Source of the DNA: Candidatus Gastranaerophilales bacterium
GTDB lineage: Bacteria > Cyanobacteriota > Vampirovibrionia > Gastranaerophilales > Gastranaerophilaceae
Direction of reading: 5' to 3'
DNA length: 36,671 nucleotides
Assembly (NCBI GenBank): GCA_947631645.1
Contig: CANRMD010000017.1
Coordinates: 1-36,671 of the forward strand
Shown here: positions 9,388 to 17,494 of the stretch, piece after piece
Position numbering within the stretch: the first letter of the stretch is position 1
Layout: each line of letters starts with the position of its first letter
Program-made: the position numbers and the translations under genes
Notes under the pieces: generated by a model
Told to the model about the DNA's origin: nothing
Databases searched by the model: none
Seen by the model: only the letters and a program-made list of their open reading frames with translations

Positions 9388-10107
9388 ATGTCTATGGAAA
9401 ATTTTTTGGAAAAAAATTATGAAAAAAATATGGAAATGCTTGCACTTGCATATTCCTACTGCAAAAGTGATTTCGACCATGAAATATTAATAGCGGAACT
9501 TTATAAAAATGATGACCTTAAAAAACAATTATGTTTAATAGAAATAAAAAAAATTAATTCTCAACAGGAAGCAGACGCCATAGTTTTTAACCTTACAGGC
9601 AAGTCAGGCCCTATTAGAGAAGCTGCATCTTATATAATTTTAGAACTTATCCAAAATCCCGAATATAAAAATTTCTTTCAAACTAAAGATATTGCAAATA
9701 CTTTTGTAAAAGCCGTAATTGATATTAATCCGACTGTTTCAAGAAATATAGTCCGCTCGATTTATTTTGTTGATGATGTTGATTATCTTTATAAACAAAT
9801 TATTCTGCAGACAAAAAATACCCTGTCCGAAATGAAAAGTATTAAACAAAACCGTTCATATAATACTAACAAACAAAATTTCAGTTTATATTGGAATTTA
9901 GAAGCTTTAATTAATATATCGGATAAAATTAAACCTGATGAAAAATTGTTAAATATTTTAAAAATAACTGCCCAATCCAACGATTACACGATAAGAGAAA
10001 AAACCGCAAAATTAGCTAAAGAACTTTCGTTAAAATATGATGAATATTTATCTGTTATTAAATTACTTGAAAATGATACAAATATTTATGTTAAAAAATA
10101 TTTTTAA
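9388..10107 (+). CDS. Unrecognised all-helical (HEAT-like) cytoplasmic protein
   Basis: 239 residues, no signal peptide or membrane helices. The sequence reads as successive amphipathic helix pairs (for example GPIREAASYIILELIQNP, and NDYTIREKTAKLAKELS near the end), a pattern typical of HEAT/ARM-like scaffolds, although no signature is strong enough to name a family. There is no obvious ribosome site. A TGCTATATT that could be an extended -10 lies so close to the start (ATG 9388 or 9394) that the mRNA could be leaderless. It precedes an ABC exporter by 41 bp, but a TATAAT-rich stretch in that gap could give the exporter its own promoter. Confidence 0.7.
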   Translation: MSMENFLEKNYEKNMEMLALAYSYCKSDFDHEILIAELYKNDDLKKQLCLIEIKKINSQQEADAIVFNLTGKSGPIREAASYIILELIQNPEYKNFFQTKDIANTFVKAVIDINPTVSRNIVRSIYFVDDVDYLYKQIILQTKNTLSEMKSIKQNRSYNTNKQNFSLYWNLEALINISDKIKPDEKLLNILKITAQSNDYTIREKTAKLAKELSLKYDEYLSVIKLLENDTNIYVKKYF

Positions 10108-10148
10108 TTTTATAATTATAATATAATTTAAAACTAAGGATTAAGGTT

Positions 10149-11969
10149 ATGTTTATAGGTAAATTTATTAAATTTTTAAAATATTTCGGTAAAGGATATG
10201 AAATTAAGTTAATAAATATGCTCTTTATGGCATTTATGTCAAGTTTGTTGGAATTTTTAAGTATTGTACTTGTATTTCCGTTTATAATGATTTTAGTTAA
10301 CCCTTCAAGAGTTGTGTATAATCCTGTAGCCCAGTATATAAGTCAAAACTATCATATTACAGGTATAAGACCGATGATTTTATTAATCGGAGGTGCAATT
10401 GCAGGTGTAATTATAATTAAGAATATTTATAGTATTTTGATTTTGTATTGGCAAAATAAAATTATTAGTGAATGGGGTTTGGAAATTAAAGAAAAAATGC
10501 TCTCTTTCTTTCTATATTCTCCTTATGAAGTTGATTTACAAAGAGGAAACAATAATATAATAAGTCAAATTACTTTGTATGTTGATGATGTAATGCAATA
10601 TTTTGTCTTTAAGGTTATTTCATTTATATCAAACAGTTTTGTTATCATTTTGGTTTTTGCTATTTTGGTATTTTTATTACCTTTATATACGCTGTTGGCT
10701 GTTGTTTTCTTTGCAATTGCAGGTTCATTACAAGATAGTTTCTTCCGAAATTGGAGTAAAAATTTGGGAATAAAAAAACACAATTTACTTAACGGTCCAT
10801 ATAATTCTGTTATAAACAGTTTAAGTTGTATCAAAGATATTAAAATTAACGGATGTCAAAACTTTTTCTATAAATTTTATAAAGATATTTCGGAAAAAAT
10901 GATTCCTTATAATGAGAAAATTAACCTTATTCCTTTAATTCCTCAATATGTTATAGAGATAATATTTATATTTACAATGATAATTCTCTGTTTTGGTATT
11001 TTAACAATGTACGGAGAAAATCCTTCCAATATATTGGTTACTTTTGGTGTTGTTGCCATTGCTATTTACCGTGTTGTGCCTCAAATATATAAAAATCAGA
11101 TTTATTTGAATTACATTAATCTTACAAGTGCTAAAACAGATAATTTATTTGAAATATATGACACGTACAATATCCAAACATATCCAAAAAATAAAGATAC
11201 AAAAGAAAGAATAAGTTTTACTGAAACCGTTTCAATAAAGAACATGAATTATTCTTATGATAAAAAAGAAAATGTTTTAAAAAATATAAATCTTGATATT
11301 AAAAAAGGTGAATTTATAGGAATTGTAGGTTTATCAGGTGCGGGGAAAAGTACGTTGGTCGATTGTATGCTGGGGTTATTAGATTATCAGGGTGATATTT
11401 ATGTGGACGGAAACAGAATAAATTCTGATAATGTACAAACTTTTAGAAATATAATCGGTTATGTTCCTCAAAAGACTTGCACTATAGAAGGTGATATATA
11501 TGCAAATGTTGCCTGGGGTGTGGAAAGAAAAGACATCGATAAAGAAAAAGTTGATGAAGCTTTAAAAACTGCTCAACTTTATGATCAGTTAAAACAAACT
11601 GAAAACGGACTTGATATTGAATTGAAACAAGACGGAACAGGTTTATCAGGCGGGCAAATGCAAAGAATAGGTATAGCCAGAGCTTTATACAGAAACCCTG
11701 AAATTATTATACTTGATGAGGCTACTGCTAATCTTGATGTAAAAATTGAAAATAAATTAACAGATATTTTAAATAATATTAAAGGTGAAAAAACAATAAT
11801 TGCTATTGCTCACAGATTATCCACTTTGGTTAACTGTGACAGAATTGTTTACATTAAGGATGGCAGTATCGTTGATGTTGGTACATTCCAAGAGCTTTGC
11901 GATAAACACAAAGACTTTGAAGAAATCGTTAAGTTATCAAGAATAAAAATTGATGAAGAAAATAATTAA
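10149..11969 (+). CDS. ABC exporter, fused membrane and ATPase domains (MsbA/PglK-like)
   Basis: 606-residue half-transporter that would act as a homodimer in the inner membrane. Residues 1-330 hold about six hydrophobic helices; the nucleotide-binding domain follows with Walker A GLSGAGKST (394-402), Q-loop GYVPQKT, signature LSGGQMQR, Walker B IIILDEATANLD and H-loop AHRL. Type I exporters of this size flip lipids, lipid-linked oligosaccharides or peptides. Nothing adjacent fixes the substrate, but the glycan-related genes in the window favour a lipid or glycolipid. The stop overlaps that of the convergent RqcP gene by a few bases. A purine-rich site AAGGATTAAGG precedes the ATG. Confidence 0.92.
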   Translation: MFIGKFIKFLKYFGKGYEIKLINMLFMAFMSSLLEFLSIVLVFPFIMILVNPSRVVYNPVAQYISQNYHITGIRPMILLIGGAIAGVIIIKNIYSILILYWQNKIISEWGLEIKEKMLSFFLYSPYEVDLQRGNNNIISQITLYVDDVMQYFVFKVISFISNSFVIILVFAILVFLLPLYTLLAVVFFAIAGSLQDSFFRNWSKNLGIKKHNLLNGPYNSVINSLSCIKDIKINGCQNFFYKFYKDISEKMIPYNEKINLIPLIPQYVIEIIFIFTMIILCFGILTMYGENPSNILVTFGVVAIAIYRVVPQIYKNQIYLNYINLTSAKTDNLFEIYDTYNIQTYPKNKDTKERISFTETVSIKNMNYSYDKKENVLKNINLDIKKGEFIGIVGLSGAGKSTLVDCMLGLLDYQGDIYVDGNRINSDNVQTFRNIIGYVPQKTCTIEGDIYANVAWGVERKDIDKEKVDEALKTAQLYDQLKQTENGLDIELKQDGTGLSGGQMQRIGIARALYRNPEIIILDEATANLDVKIENKLTDILNNIKGEKTIIAIAHRLSTLVNCDRIVYIKDGSIVDVGTFQELCDKHKDFEEIVKLSRIKIDEENN

Positions 11970-12214
11970 TTCCTCATTTCTTCATATAATTCCGTTGATT
12001 GCCGGATTGATACGTTACCGGTTGGGATTGATTTAACTTTAACTTTAATCTCACAATCGGCTTGAACTATTGTAATTAAATCACCCTCTTTAAGTTGTTT
12101 AGCGGGCTTTGCTATAACTCCGTTTACGTATATTCTGCCTTGTTCGGTTACTTTATTTGCTACCGTTCGGCGTTTTATAAGTCTTGATACTTTTAAAAAT
12201 TTATCTAATCTCAT
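11966..12214 (-). CDS. rqcP: S4-domain RNA-binding protein RqcP (YabO-like)
   Basis: 82 residues, almost entirely one S4 fold: RLDKFLKVSRLIKRRTVANK, then GRIYVNGVIAKPAKQLKEGD. This is the arrangement of RqcP/YabO, which stabilises the peptidyl-tRNA during C-terminal tailing of stalled nascent chains on 50S subunits together with RqcH; the Hsp15 family is the alternative. I start it at ATG 12214 because the S4 core begins there. An upstream in-frame ATG would add MYNYF and lies on top of a TATAAT. No ribosome site is visible; the -10-like box ends 6 bases before the ATG, suggesting a leaderless mRNA. Confidence 0.85.
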   Translation of the reverse strand: MRLDKFLKVSRLIKRRTVANKVTEQGRIYVNGVIAKPAKQLKEGDLITIVQADCEIKVKVKSIPTGNVSIRQSTELYEEMRN

Positions 12215-12220
12215 AAAATA

Positions 12221-12226
12221 ATTATA
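12221..12226 (-). promoter_or_regulatory. TATAAT box immediately before rqcP
   Basis: A perfect TATAAT on the minus strand ends 6 bases before the ATG, placing transcription start at or very near the start codon. The -35 is poor (TTAAAT at 17-bp spacing). It lies just after the terminator of the preceding minus-strand gene, so rqcP needs a promoter here. Confidence 0.4.
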
Positions 12227-12230
12227 CATT

Positions 12231-12259
12231 AAAAAACCCGCTTATTTAAGCGGGTTTTT
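12231..12259 (-). terminator. Intrinsic terminator of the pilin/S74 gene
   Basis: CCCGCTT pairs with AAGCGGG around a four-base loop. On the minus strand the stem is followed by six Us and preceded by As, lying 8 bp after the stop of the pilin/S74 gene. It could work in the plus direction too (five Ts). Confidence 0.85.
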
Positions 12260-12266
12260 ATGATTT

Positions 12267-14474
12267 TTATTTTGCTGCTTTTTCCAGTTTAGAAAGTCGT
12301 TTTTCAAACTCTGCATTTTGTTTGTGTAACTGTGCATTTTGTTTTTCAAGTTCGGTTATTTTTTTATCAAGCCCTGTTACTTTTGCACTCAGGTCTTGAA
12401 GTTGAGCAAATAATTCTTTTATGGAATTAACCATAGCAAAGAATATTTCTTCAGTTCTGATTTTTAGATAACCATCTTCGCCTTTAAATACGGAATTCGG
12501 GAAAATTTTCTGTAATTGTTGAGCAATAACACCGACATGAGGAATTTTTTCTTCATCTGCTTTGTATGTGTAATTTTTTATTTCAAGTGCGTTAATTTCT
12601 TTAAGCCCGGCGGTACTGTTGCCTGAAATATTCTTCAATCGTTCATCAGAACCATATGTCATAGCGTTAGTTATTGCTTGAGATAAGTTTTCATATATTT
12701 TAGGTATATCATTTTGTAAATGACCCGTAAGTTTAACATTGTAACCGCCCCAAGGACTATATACTTTAGCACTTACCCCATTTAAAAGGTTGAAATATAC
12801 ATCATCATTCTTTAAAGTAAAATTATCAGAACTTAAAGTACCGTTACCTTCTGCGGATAAAATAACATTTTTATTTCCGTTACTAATTGTCATTGAATTT
12901 GATGCCGTATCAAATTTGATGCTGCCTCCGCTTGCATTTTTAAATGTAACTCCGTAGTTAGTATTATTACTTGGTTCTAATGAAAGACCTGCTTGGTTTA
13001 AACTTATTGTAGGAGTATTTGTTTCATTCTGTATATTGAGTTTTTTATTAATACCAAGATTTTTATATGGGGTTATTGTGTTTATGCAAACATCACCGTC
13101 ACAGAAACTATTACTTGTGTCACCTTGTTTTGGGAATATAAGAGATAATCTTTCATTAAATGAAAAATCTATGGAATTATCTGTTGTTGTTGCTTTATTA
13201 TAAGCACCTAAAATAATTCTGTTATGAGGTGTTTTGGCGTCATTGCTTCTTTTACCGGTTATTGAGAATGTTGCAGTATCGCCACCTCCGAGTGCATCAA
13301 AATATAATAAACCTATTAAACCTGTTTTTGCATCACCATATGGATTTTTAATATCAGTACCCGATATAGAAGTAATTTGCAGAATAGGATCACTTCCGTT
13401 AAAAGGTCTTACATAAAAATCTTTTGCATTGATTGAAAGTTGTTTGTCATAACTGCCGTTTTTCTGTGTAATACCGCTTATTAAAGGAGTATCATTATCT
13501 CCTATTTTATTGTCATCAACCTCCATTGAACTTCCGATATATAAACCATAATTACTGTTTGTTGCATTAATACCTGCTCTGTTACCTATACATATATTGT
13601 AGTTACCTGAAATTAAAGAACTGCAAGAGTTAGACCCAACGGCAACGTTACTCGAAATATTTTTGCCGTTATACAATGATGCGTAACCTAAAGCAACGTT
13701 GTTACTTCCTGTAACGCTAAGACCTAATGCTTGTGAACCCACTGAAGTATTTCCCGAACCTGTTGTTAACGCACCAAGTGAAGAAAAACCTAAAGAAGTA
13801 TTTTCATCGGTTTTGTTGCCGCCATCTCCTGCTTTAAATAATGATTTAAACCCTACGGCTGTATTGGCACTACCCGTGGTGTTATATGAAAGAGCTTTTT
13901 CGCCTATTGCGGTATTTTCCATACCTTGTGTGTTATTTAATAAAGTATAATGTCCTATTGCTGTATTTTCGCCTTCAATACCGTTTTCTAAACTTTGCAA
14001 TGTTCCTATACCAAATGCTAAATTATGCTTGTCTGCTGCAATCCTTCCGACATAACGTATTGCCGCCGTTGTTGCGGATGCTCCGTTTGCCGCATTATAG
14101 AAAGATATATGAGAGTTTGCAAAATCAGACGGGTTGGTATTCCCGGCTCCAAGATATACAGTCTTCTTAACTAACAGCAGTTTATCACCTGTATTTGAAA
14201 ATTTTGCATTCCCTATGTTAACTTCATCATCAGAAAGAATAGTATCAAGGTTAGAATCTTTTAACGGAATTGTTTCGGCACCGATTATTGCACTTTGATT
14301 ACTTCCTACTCCAAAATATGCACTGTTGTTCTCGTTACTCCAACGCCATATAAATTCTCTGCTTGCACTTGATCTTCTTGTTAATGTAGGTATTGCTGCC
14401 GATAATGCTATACTTATAATAAGTAATGAAATTAATAACTCTGCAAGAGAAAACCCTCGTAATTTTCTTTTCAT
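12267..14474 (-). CDS. Pseudopilin fused to head repeats and a self-cleaving S74 tail-fibre chaperone
   Basis: 735 residues. A short basic leader MKRKLRG is followed by FSLAELLISLLIISIALSAA: a prepilin peptidase site (cut G7/F8) with the conserved Glu at mature position 5. Residues about 160-310 hold repeated N-T-A-I/V-G units (NTAIGEKAL, NTAVGFKSL, NTSVGSQAL, NVALGYASL) like YadA/fibre head repeats. After a beta-rich shaft comes an Intramolecular chaperone/Peptidase_S74 domain from SDERLK (Ser609, Lys614, the Ser-Lys pair used for autocleavage) through GVIAQQLQKIFP, ending in a trimeric-looking coiled coil (about 690-735). Start ATG 14474 overlaps the DciA stop (ATGA); an ATG 18 bases earlier would lengthen the leader to 13 residues. 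Predicted to be a surface or periplasmic fibre assembled by type IV pilus or type II machinery and trimmed by S74. Confidence 0.9.
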   Translation of the reverse strand: MKRKLRGFSLAELLISLLIISIALSAAIPTLTRRSSASREFIWRWSNENNSAYFGVGSNQSAIIGAETIPLKDSNLDTILSDDEVNIGNAKFSNTGDKLLLVKKTVYLGAGNTNPSDFANSHISFYNAANGASATTAAIRYVGRIAADKHNLAFGIGTLQSLENGIEGENTAIGHYTLLNNTQGMENTAIGEKALSYNTTGSANTAVGFKSLFKAGDGGNKTDENTSLGFSSLGALTTGSGNTSVGSQALGLSVTGSNNVALGYASLYNGKNISSNVAVGSNSCSSLISGNYNICIGNRAGINATNSNYGLYIGSSMEVDDNKIGDNDTPLISGITQKNGSYDKQLSINAKDFYVRPFNGSDPILQITSISGTDIKNPYGDAKTGLIGLLYFDALGGGDTATFSITGKRSNDAKTPHNRIILGAYNKATTTDNSIDFSFNERLSLIFPKQGDTSNSFCDGDVCINTITPYKNLGINKKLNIQNETNTPTISLNQAGLSLEPSNNTNYGVTFKNASGGSIKFDTASNSMTISNGNKNVILSAEGNGTLSSDNFTLKNDDVYFNLLNGVSAKVYSPWGGYNVKLTGHLQNDIPKIYENLSQAITNAMTYGSDERLKNISGNSTAGLKEINALEIKNYTYKADEEKIPHVGVIAQQLQKIFPNSVFKGEDGYLKIRTEEIFFAMVNSIKELFAQLQDLSAKVTGLDKKITELEKQNAQLHKQNAEFEKRLSKLEKAAK

Positions 14475-14806
14475 TTTTTTTCTTCTTTCCATTTTTTATA
14501 ATTAAACTTTATATCTTTTATTTCTATTCCCAAGTTTTGAGCATTTTTATTCATATAATTAAGTAATTTTTCTTTTTCATAATATAATTCATTTGCAACA
14601 TAAGAATCTGAACAACTCACCGTTAGTATTTTATTTTCAGATAAATTTATAATCTTTGATAAAGTGCATATTTTTTCTCCTACAACCGAACGCCAATATT
14701 TATTGATTTCCTCTAATAAATTTTCATTATCAGGATTATAGTTAAAATCTAAATCTTTAATTACATCTTCAATAAGTTCGAAATTAGAGTTATTTAACTT
14801 TTTCAT
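14471..14806 (-). CDS. DUF721/DciA-like protein
   Basis: 111 residues matching the DUF721 pattern: YWRSVVGEKICTLSKI, a central strand ILTVSCSDSYVANELYYEKEKLL, and a final IKDIKFNYK. DciA, the characterised member, loads the replicative helicase in bacteria lacking DnaC/DnaI; whether this short form does so is inference. It lies 22 bp after a thymidylate-kinase-like gene and its stop overlaps the pilin/S74 start, so it shares that operon. Lys-rich C-terminus. Confidence 0.75.
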   Translation of the reverse strand: MKKLNNSNFELIEDVIKDLDFNYNPDNENLLEEINKYWRSVVGEKICTLSKIINLSENKILTVSCSDSYVANELYYEKEKLLNYMNKNAQNLGIEIKDIKFNYKKWKEEKK

Positions 14807-14828
14807 AAGTTTTATTATAATATTTTTT

Positions 14829-15491
14829 TCAAATTATCTCAAGAATATTTTTCACATGAGAAATGATTTTTTTATGAATTTCTTTTGGGTTTAAGGTACC
14901 ATCTATAGAAATAAATCCATATTCTTTAATCATTTTATGGTATTCTTCAAGACATTTTCCTTGATATATTTGAAAGCTTTTATAAAAATCGTTGCTTAAT
15001 CCTATATCTCTGCCTGACTCCCAGTAATCAAGACCTGTTGTGCCTATAATTCTTTTAAGTAAAATTTCAACGGGAACATCCAAATAAAATACCATATCAG
15101 GCTCAGGAGCGTAATCATAAAGGTTTTTAAGCCATTCTATATTATGCCCTCTAACAACATCGCGTGCATATGCGGTATAAATGTATCTGTCTAAAATTAC
15201 TACAAAACCTGCTTTAAGAGCCGGAATTATAACTTGTTCAAGCCTGTCTGCAAAATCAGCAGCATATAAAAGGCTGAAAGTTGTTGCATTTAAAAGGTTT
15301 CTGTCTTTTGCATCGTTTATGGCATCTGCTATGAATTTTGATGTTTTCCACTCACTAACCATTACACCGTAAGATTGGTCTTCAATCCAACGTTTTAATT
15401 TTTCTATCTGTGTAGATTTCCCGGAACCGTCGGTTCCCTCTATTACTACTAATAAGCCGTCATAGCCATGTTTTGATTTGTATTTAGCCAT
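14829..15491 (-). CDS. Thymidylate-kinase-like protein, second of a tandem pair
   Basis: 220-residue P-loop nucleoside monophosphate kinase of the thymidylate kinase fold. P-loop EGTDGSGKST at 18-27, then FSLLYAADFADRLEQVIIPAL and the DRYIYTAYARD motif (Asp-Arg-Tyr substrate contact). The usual REPGGT stretch after the P-loop is replaced by SEWKTS, so substrate choice may differ from dTMP. Closely similar to the protein encoded immediately upstream (many shared blocks), pointing to local duplication. Its ATG abuts the upstream stop (TAG then ATG). Confidence 0.85.
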   Translation of the reverse strand: MAKYKSKHGYDGLLVVIEGTDGSGKSTQIEKLKRWIEDQSYGVMVSEWKTSKFIADAINDAKDRNLLNATTFSLLYAADFADRLEQVIIPALKAGFVVILDRYIYTAYARDVVRGHNIEWLKNLYDYAPEPDMVFYLDVPVEILLKRIIGTTGLDYWESGRDIGLSNDFYKSFQIYQGKCLEEYHKMIKEYGFISIDGTLNPKEIHKKIISHVKNILEII

Positions 15492-16175
15492 CTATATTTC
15501 TATTCCTTTTTTCTTCAGTATTTTTCTTATTTCTTCTCTGAAGAATAATTGTTTTTTATGAATACTTTCATTTGCATCAATTTCAACAAGACCGTATTCA
15601 TCAATCATTTTTTTGTATTCGTCATTTACTCTTTTTTGAAAAATTTTATAACTTTCATAAGGGTCATTGCTTATTTTTAAGTCCATGCCGGCTTCATAAA
15701 ATTTAGGTGAACGGTTAGCACATATTCTTTCCAAAGAAACATCTTCAGAAACTCTGAAATATAAAGTTAAATCAGGTCTTACGGCAAACCCATATACTTT
15801 TCTGACCCAGTCTTTATCTACACCTCTTGCTACATCGCGTGCAAAAGCCGTATAAACATATCTGTCGGCAAGTACTATAAAACCTGCTTTAAGTGCCGGT
15901 ATAATAACCTGTTCCAATCTGTCCGCAAAATCTACCGCATGCAAAAGAGAAAATGTTCTGGGGCTTAATAAATTTTTCTTTTTTGCCAGTTTTGTTGTTT
16001 GTGAAATTAAGTCGGATGAGTTCCACTCAGTAAATATTACATCTTGCTTAAGTGATTTTAACCAATCTCTTAATATGGCAAGTTGTGTAGATTTGCCCGA
16101 ACCGTCTATTCCTTCAACACATATTAATGTACCTGCCAAATTGTGCGGTTCATCTAATCTTGATTTATATTTCAT
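15492..16175 (-). CDS. Thymidylate-kinase-like protein, first of a tandem pair
   Basis: 227 residues with P-loop EGIDGSGKST (21-30), FSLLHAVDFADRLEQVIIPAL, and DRYVYTAFARDV. As in its paralogue, the REPGGT loop reads TEWNSS. Retention of P-loop and DRY motifs in both suggests two active enzymes or a heterodimer. First gene of the minus-strand operon leading to the DciA-like and pilin/S74 genes. No canonical dTMP kinase is in the window, so whether either serves dTTP synthesis is unknown. Confidence 0.85.
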   Translation of the reverse strand: MKYKSRLDEPHNLAGTLICVEGIDGSGKSTQLAILRDWLKSLKQDVIFTEWNSSDLISQTTKLAKKKNLLSPRTFSLLHAVDFADRLEQVIIPALKAGFIVLADRYVYTAFARDVARGVDKDWVRKVYGFAVRPDLTLYFRVSEDVSLERICANRSPKFYEAGMDLKISNDPYESYKIFQKRVNDEYKKMIDEYGLVEIDANESIHKKQLFFREEIRKILKKKGIEI

Positions 16176-16281
16176 AATCCTTTGTTACGCCTTTTTTCAT
16201 ATATTATCATAAATTTGAATTTGATAACATAGTTCAAGAGTTGTATAAAAACAGGCAATTTGATTTGATTGTAACAATATG

Positions 16282-16310
16282 TTACAAGTGTATTTTTGAC
16301 ACGTTATAAT
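16282..16310 (+). promoter_or_regulatory. Promoter of an orphan small transcript
   Basis: A perfect TATAAT at 16305-16310 with TTACAA at 16282-16287 (17-bp spacer). A consensus TTGACA at 16296-16301 is too close to serve this -10. Predicted start near 16317. Confidence 0.45.
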
Positions 16311-16316
16311 AAATCA

Positions 16317-16438
16317 GACATGTGGAACATTATAAAAGTAGAGGAAAAAACTAAAAGCTAAAAGCAAATAAGTGTTCTCTTCCTCTGATTCCTCTCTCTG
16401 ATATATAGTGAACTTAACCGATGTTTATCGGTTTTTTT
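16317..16438 (+). ncRNA. Candidate small RNA (about 120 nt) with its own terminator
   Basis: The gap between the kinase operon and tyrA holds a plus-strand promoter and a plus-strand terminator with no gene between them. Inside, AGAGGAA (16340-16346) can pair with either of two copies of TTCCTCT (16380-16386 or 16389-16395), giving two alternative hairpins. A 13-codon frame (ATG 16320, MWNIIKVEEKTKS) lies at the predicted 5' end without a ribosome site. It does not match 4.5S, 6S or tmRNA features I know. Candidate regulatory RNA or micropeptide message. Confidence 0.45.
16416..16438 (+). terminator. Intrinsic terminator of the orphan transcript
   Basis: AACCGAT and ATCGGTT pair round a GTTT loop and are followed by a run of seven Ts on the plus strand only. 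It lies 17 bp from the stop of convergent tyrA and does not fit as a terminator for it. Confidence 0.75.
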
Positions 16439-16454
16439 ATTGTTTAAAAAAGTT

Positions 16455-17267
16455 TTATTTTAAAATATTTTTTCCTTCAATAGAGTACATGTTCGACCGT
16501 GTATTTTTTATATCGGAAAATATCTGTAAATCTTTAGTGTTTTGTAAAAAAAATATTTCGTTTTGTAAAGTTGATAGTGCATTATTTATATTATCGGCGT
16601 TAAAGGTTCTCATATCTTGAGCCATTTGAAGATTAGAAAGTGCCAGACGGGTCATATCTCTAAAACCTGAAGAGGCAAGTTTTAGTGCAAGAGGATTTTT
16701 TGATGCCGTTTTAAAAAGAGCTTGTGCTACAAGTAAGGGCATGTGGCTGATTAAAGCTACTGCTTCATCATGGTCTTTTGCATTAGTAATAACGGGCTGT
16801 GCACCTGTTTTATTTATTATGGTTTTTACTGTTTCAAGTTCTTTTGTAGTTACGTTATCAGATGGTGTAAGTACCCATTTTGCACCTTCAAATAACTCTT
16901 TAAAAGATGCTTCATAACCTGAAAATTCCGTACCTGCCATGGGATGTGAACCTATAAATTTATAGGGTCTTTTCTTTTGCATTACAAATTCTTTTACGCT
17001 TGCACAGTCTAAAACGATTGTTTCGGGACTTACTATTGTTTCAAGTTTGTCCAAAATTTCAATTGTTTTGTTAATTGGTGAAGCAGCAAAAATAACATTG
17101 CAATCTCTGATAATGTTAATATCATCAGATACGTTATCAGACCAATGTTTTGCTTTTTCTATAGTTTGTTTATTTCGGGTTAGAGCATATATTTCAAATT
17201 CCGTTTTTGATAAACATTTAAACAATGACCCGCCGATAAGTCCGAGAGATATAATACCTATTTTCAT
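16455..17267 (-). CDS. tyrA: Prephenate (or arogenate) dehydrogenase
   Basis: NAD(P)-dependent dehydrogenase of tyrosine biosynthesis. The N-terminal Rossmann fold reads IGIISLGLIGGSL, where the first Gly of GxGxxG is Ser7; the catalytic region has GSHPMAGTE (His108 to Glu114), and the C-terminal helical dimerisation domain contains LISHMPLLVAQALF and ASSGFRDMTRLA. 270 residues, no ACT domain or chorismate mutase fusion, so feedback control by an attached domain is absent. Monocistronic, convergent with the orphan small transcript. Substrate preference cannot be told. Confidence 0.93.
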   Translation of the reverse strand: MKIGIISLGLIGGSLFKCLSKTEFEIYALTRNKQTIEKAKHWSDNVSDDINIIRDCNVIFAASPINKTIEILDKLETIVSPETIVLDCASVKEFVMQKKRPYKFIGSHPMAGTEFSGYEASFKELFEGAKWVLTPSDNVTTKELETVKTIINKTGAQPVITNAKDHDEAVALISHMPLLVAQALFKTASKNPLALKLASSGFRDMTRLALSNLQMAQDMRTFNADNINNALSTLQNEIFFLQNTKDLQIFSDIKNTRSNMYSIEGKNILK

Positions 17268-17494
17268 CCTATAAATTCCTTATACTTTGTAAGAGTGATT
17301 ATATCATCAGCGTTAAAATATTACAGAATGTTAACAAATATACATAAATTTGCGTACTATACAATTATGTGTAATAATACAATTAAATTAATAGTCTAAC
17401 CATTCCTTTCTTGACTTATGCGGCTTTATGTCGCATTTTATTTTGCAAAAAATTGCCCGAATTTATCGGGCAATCTTATATGTAATCTGTTTTT
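17268..17494. other. Intergenic region between the glycine-zipper gene and tyrA
   Basis: AT-rich; holds the terminator of the glycine-zipper gene and presumably the tyrA promoter. A weak dyad, ATGCG / CGCAT (17418-17436) followed by TTTTATTTT, and a TTGCGT-16-TAATAA pair (17350-17377) on the plus strand could define another tiny transcript, but both are marginal. Confidence 0.3.
17446..17474 (-). terminator. Intrinsic terminator of the glycine-zipper gene
   Basis: ATTGCCCG and CGGGCAAT pair round a seven-base loop; on the minus strand the stem runs into six Us. It lies about 20 bp after the stop codon. Confidence 0.85.

Noticed and set aside
9174-9422. 82-codon plus-strand frame before the HEAT-like gene
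   Set aside because: Overlaps the start of the better-supported gene at 9388 in another frame and the 54-aa minus-strand frame; no ribosome site.
16296-16310. TTGACA with TATAAT as one promoter
   Set aside because: Only three bases separate them, so they cannot be the -35 and -10 of the same promoter; the upstream TTACAA fits better.
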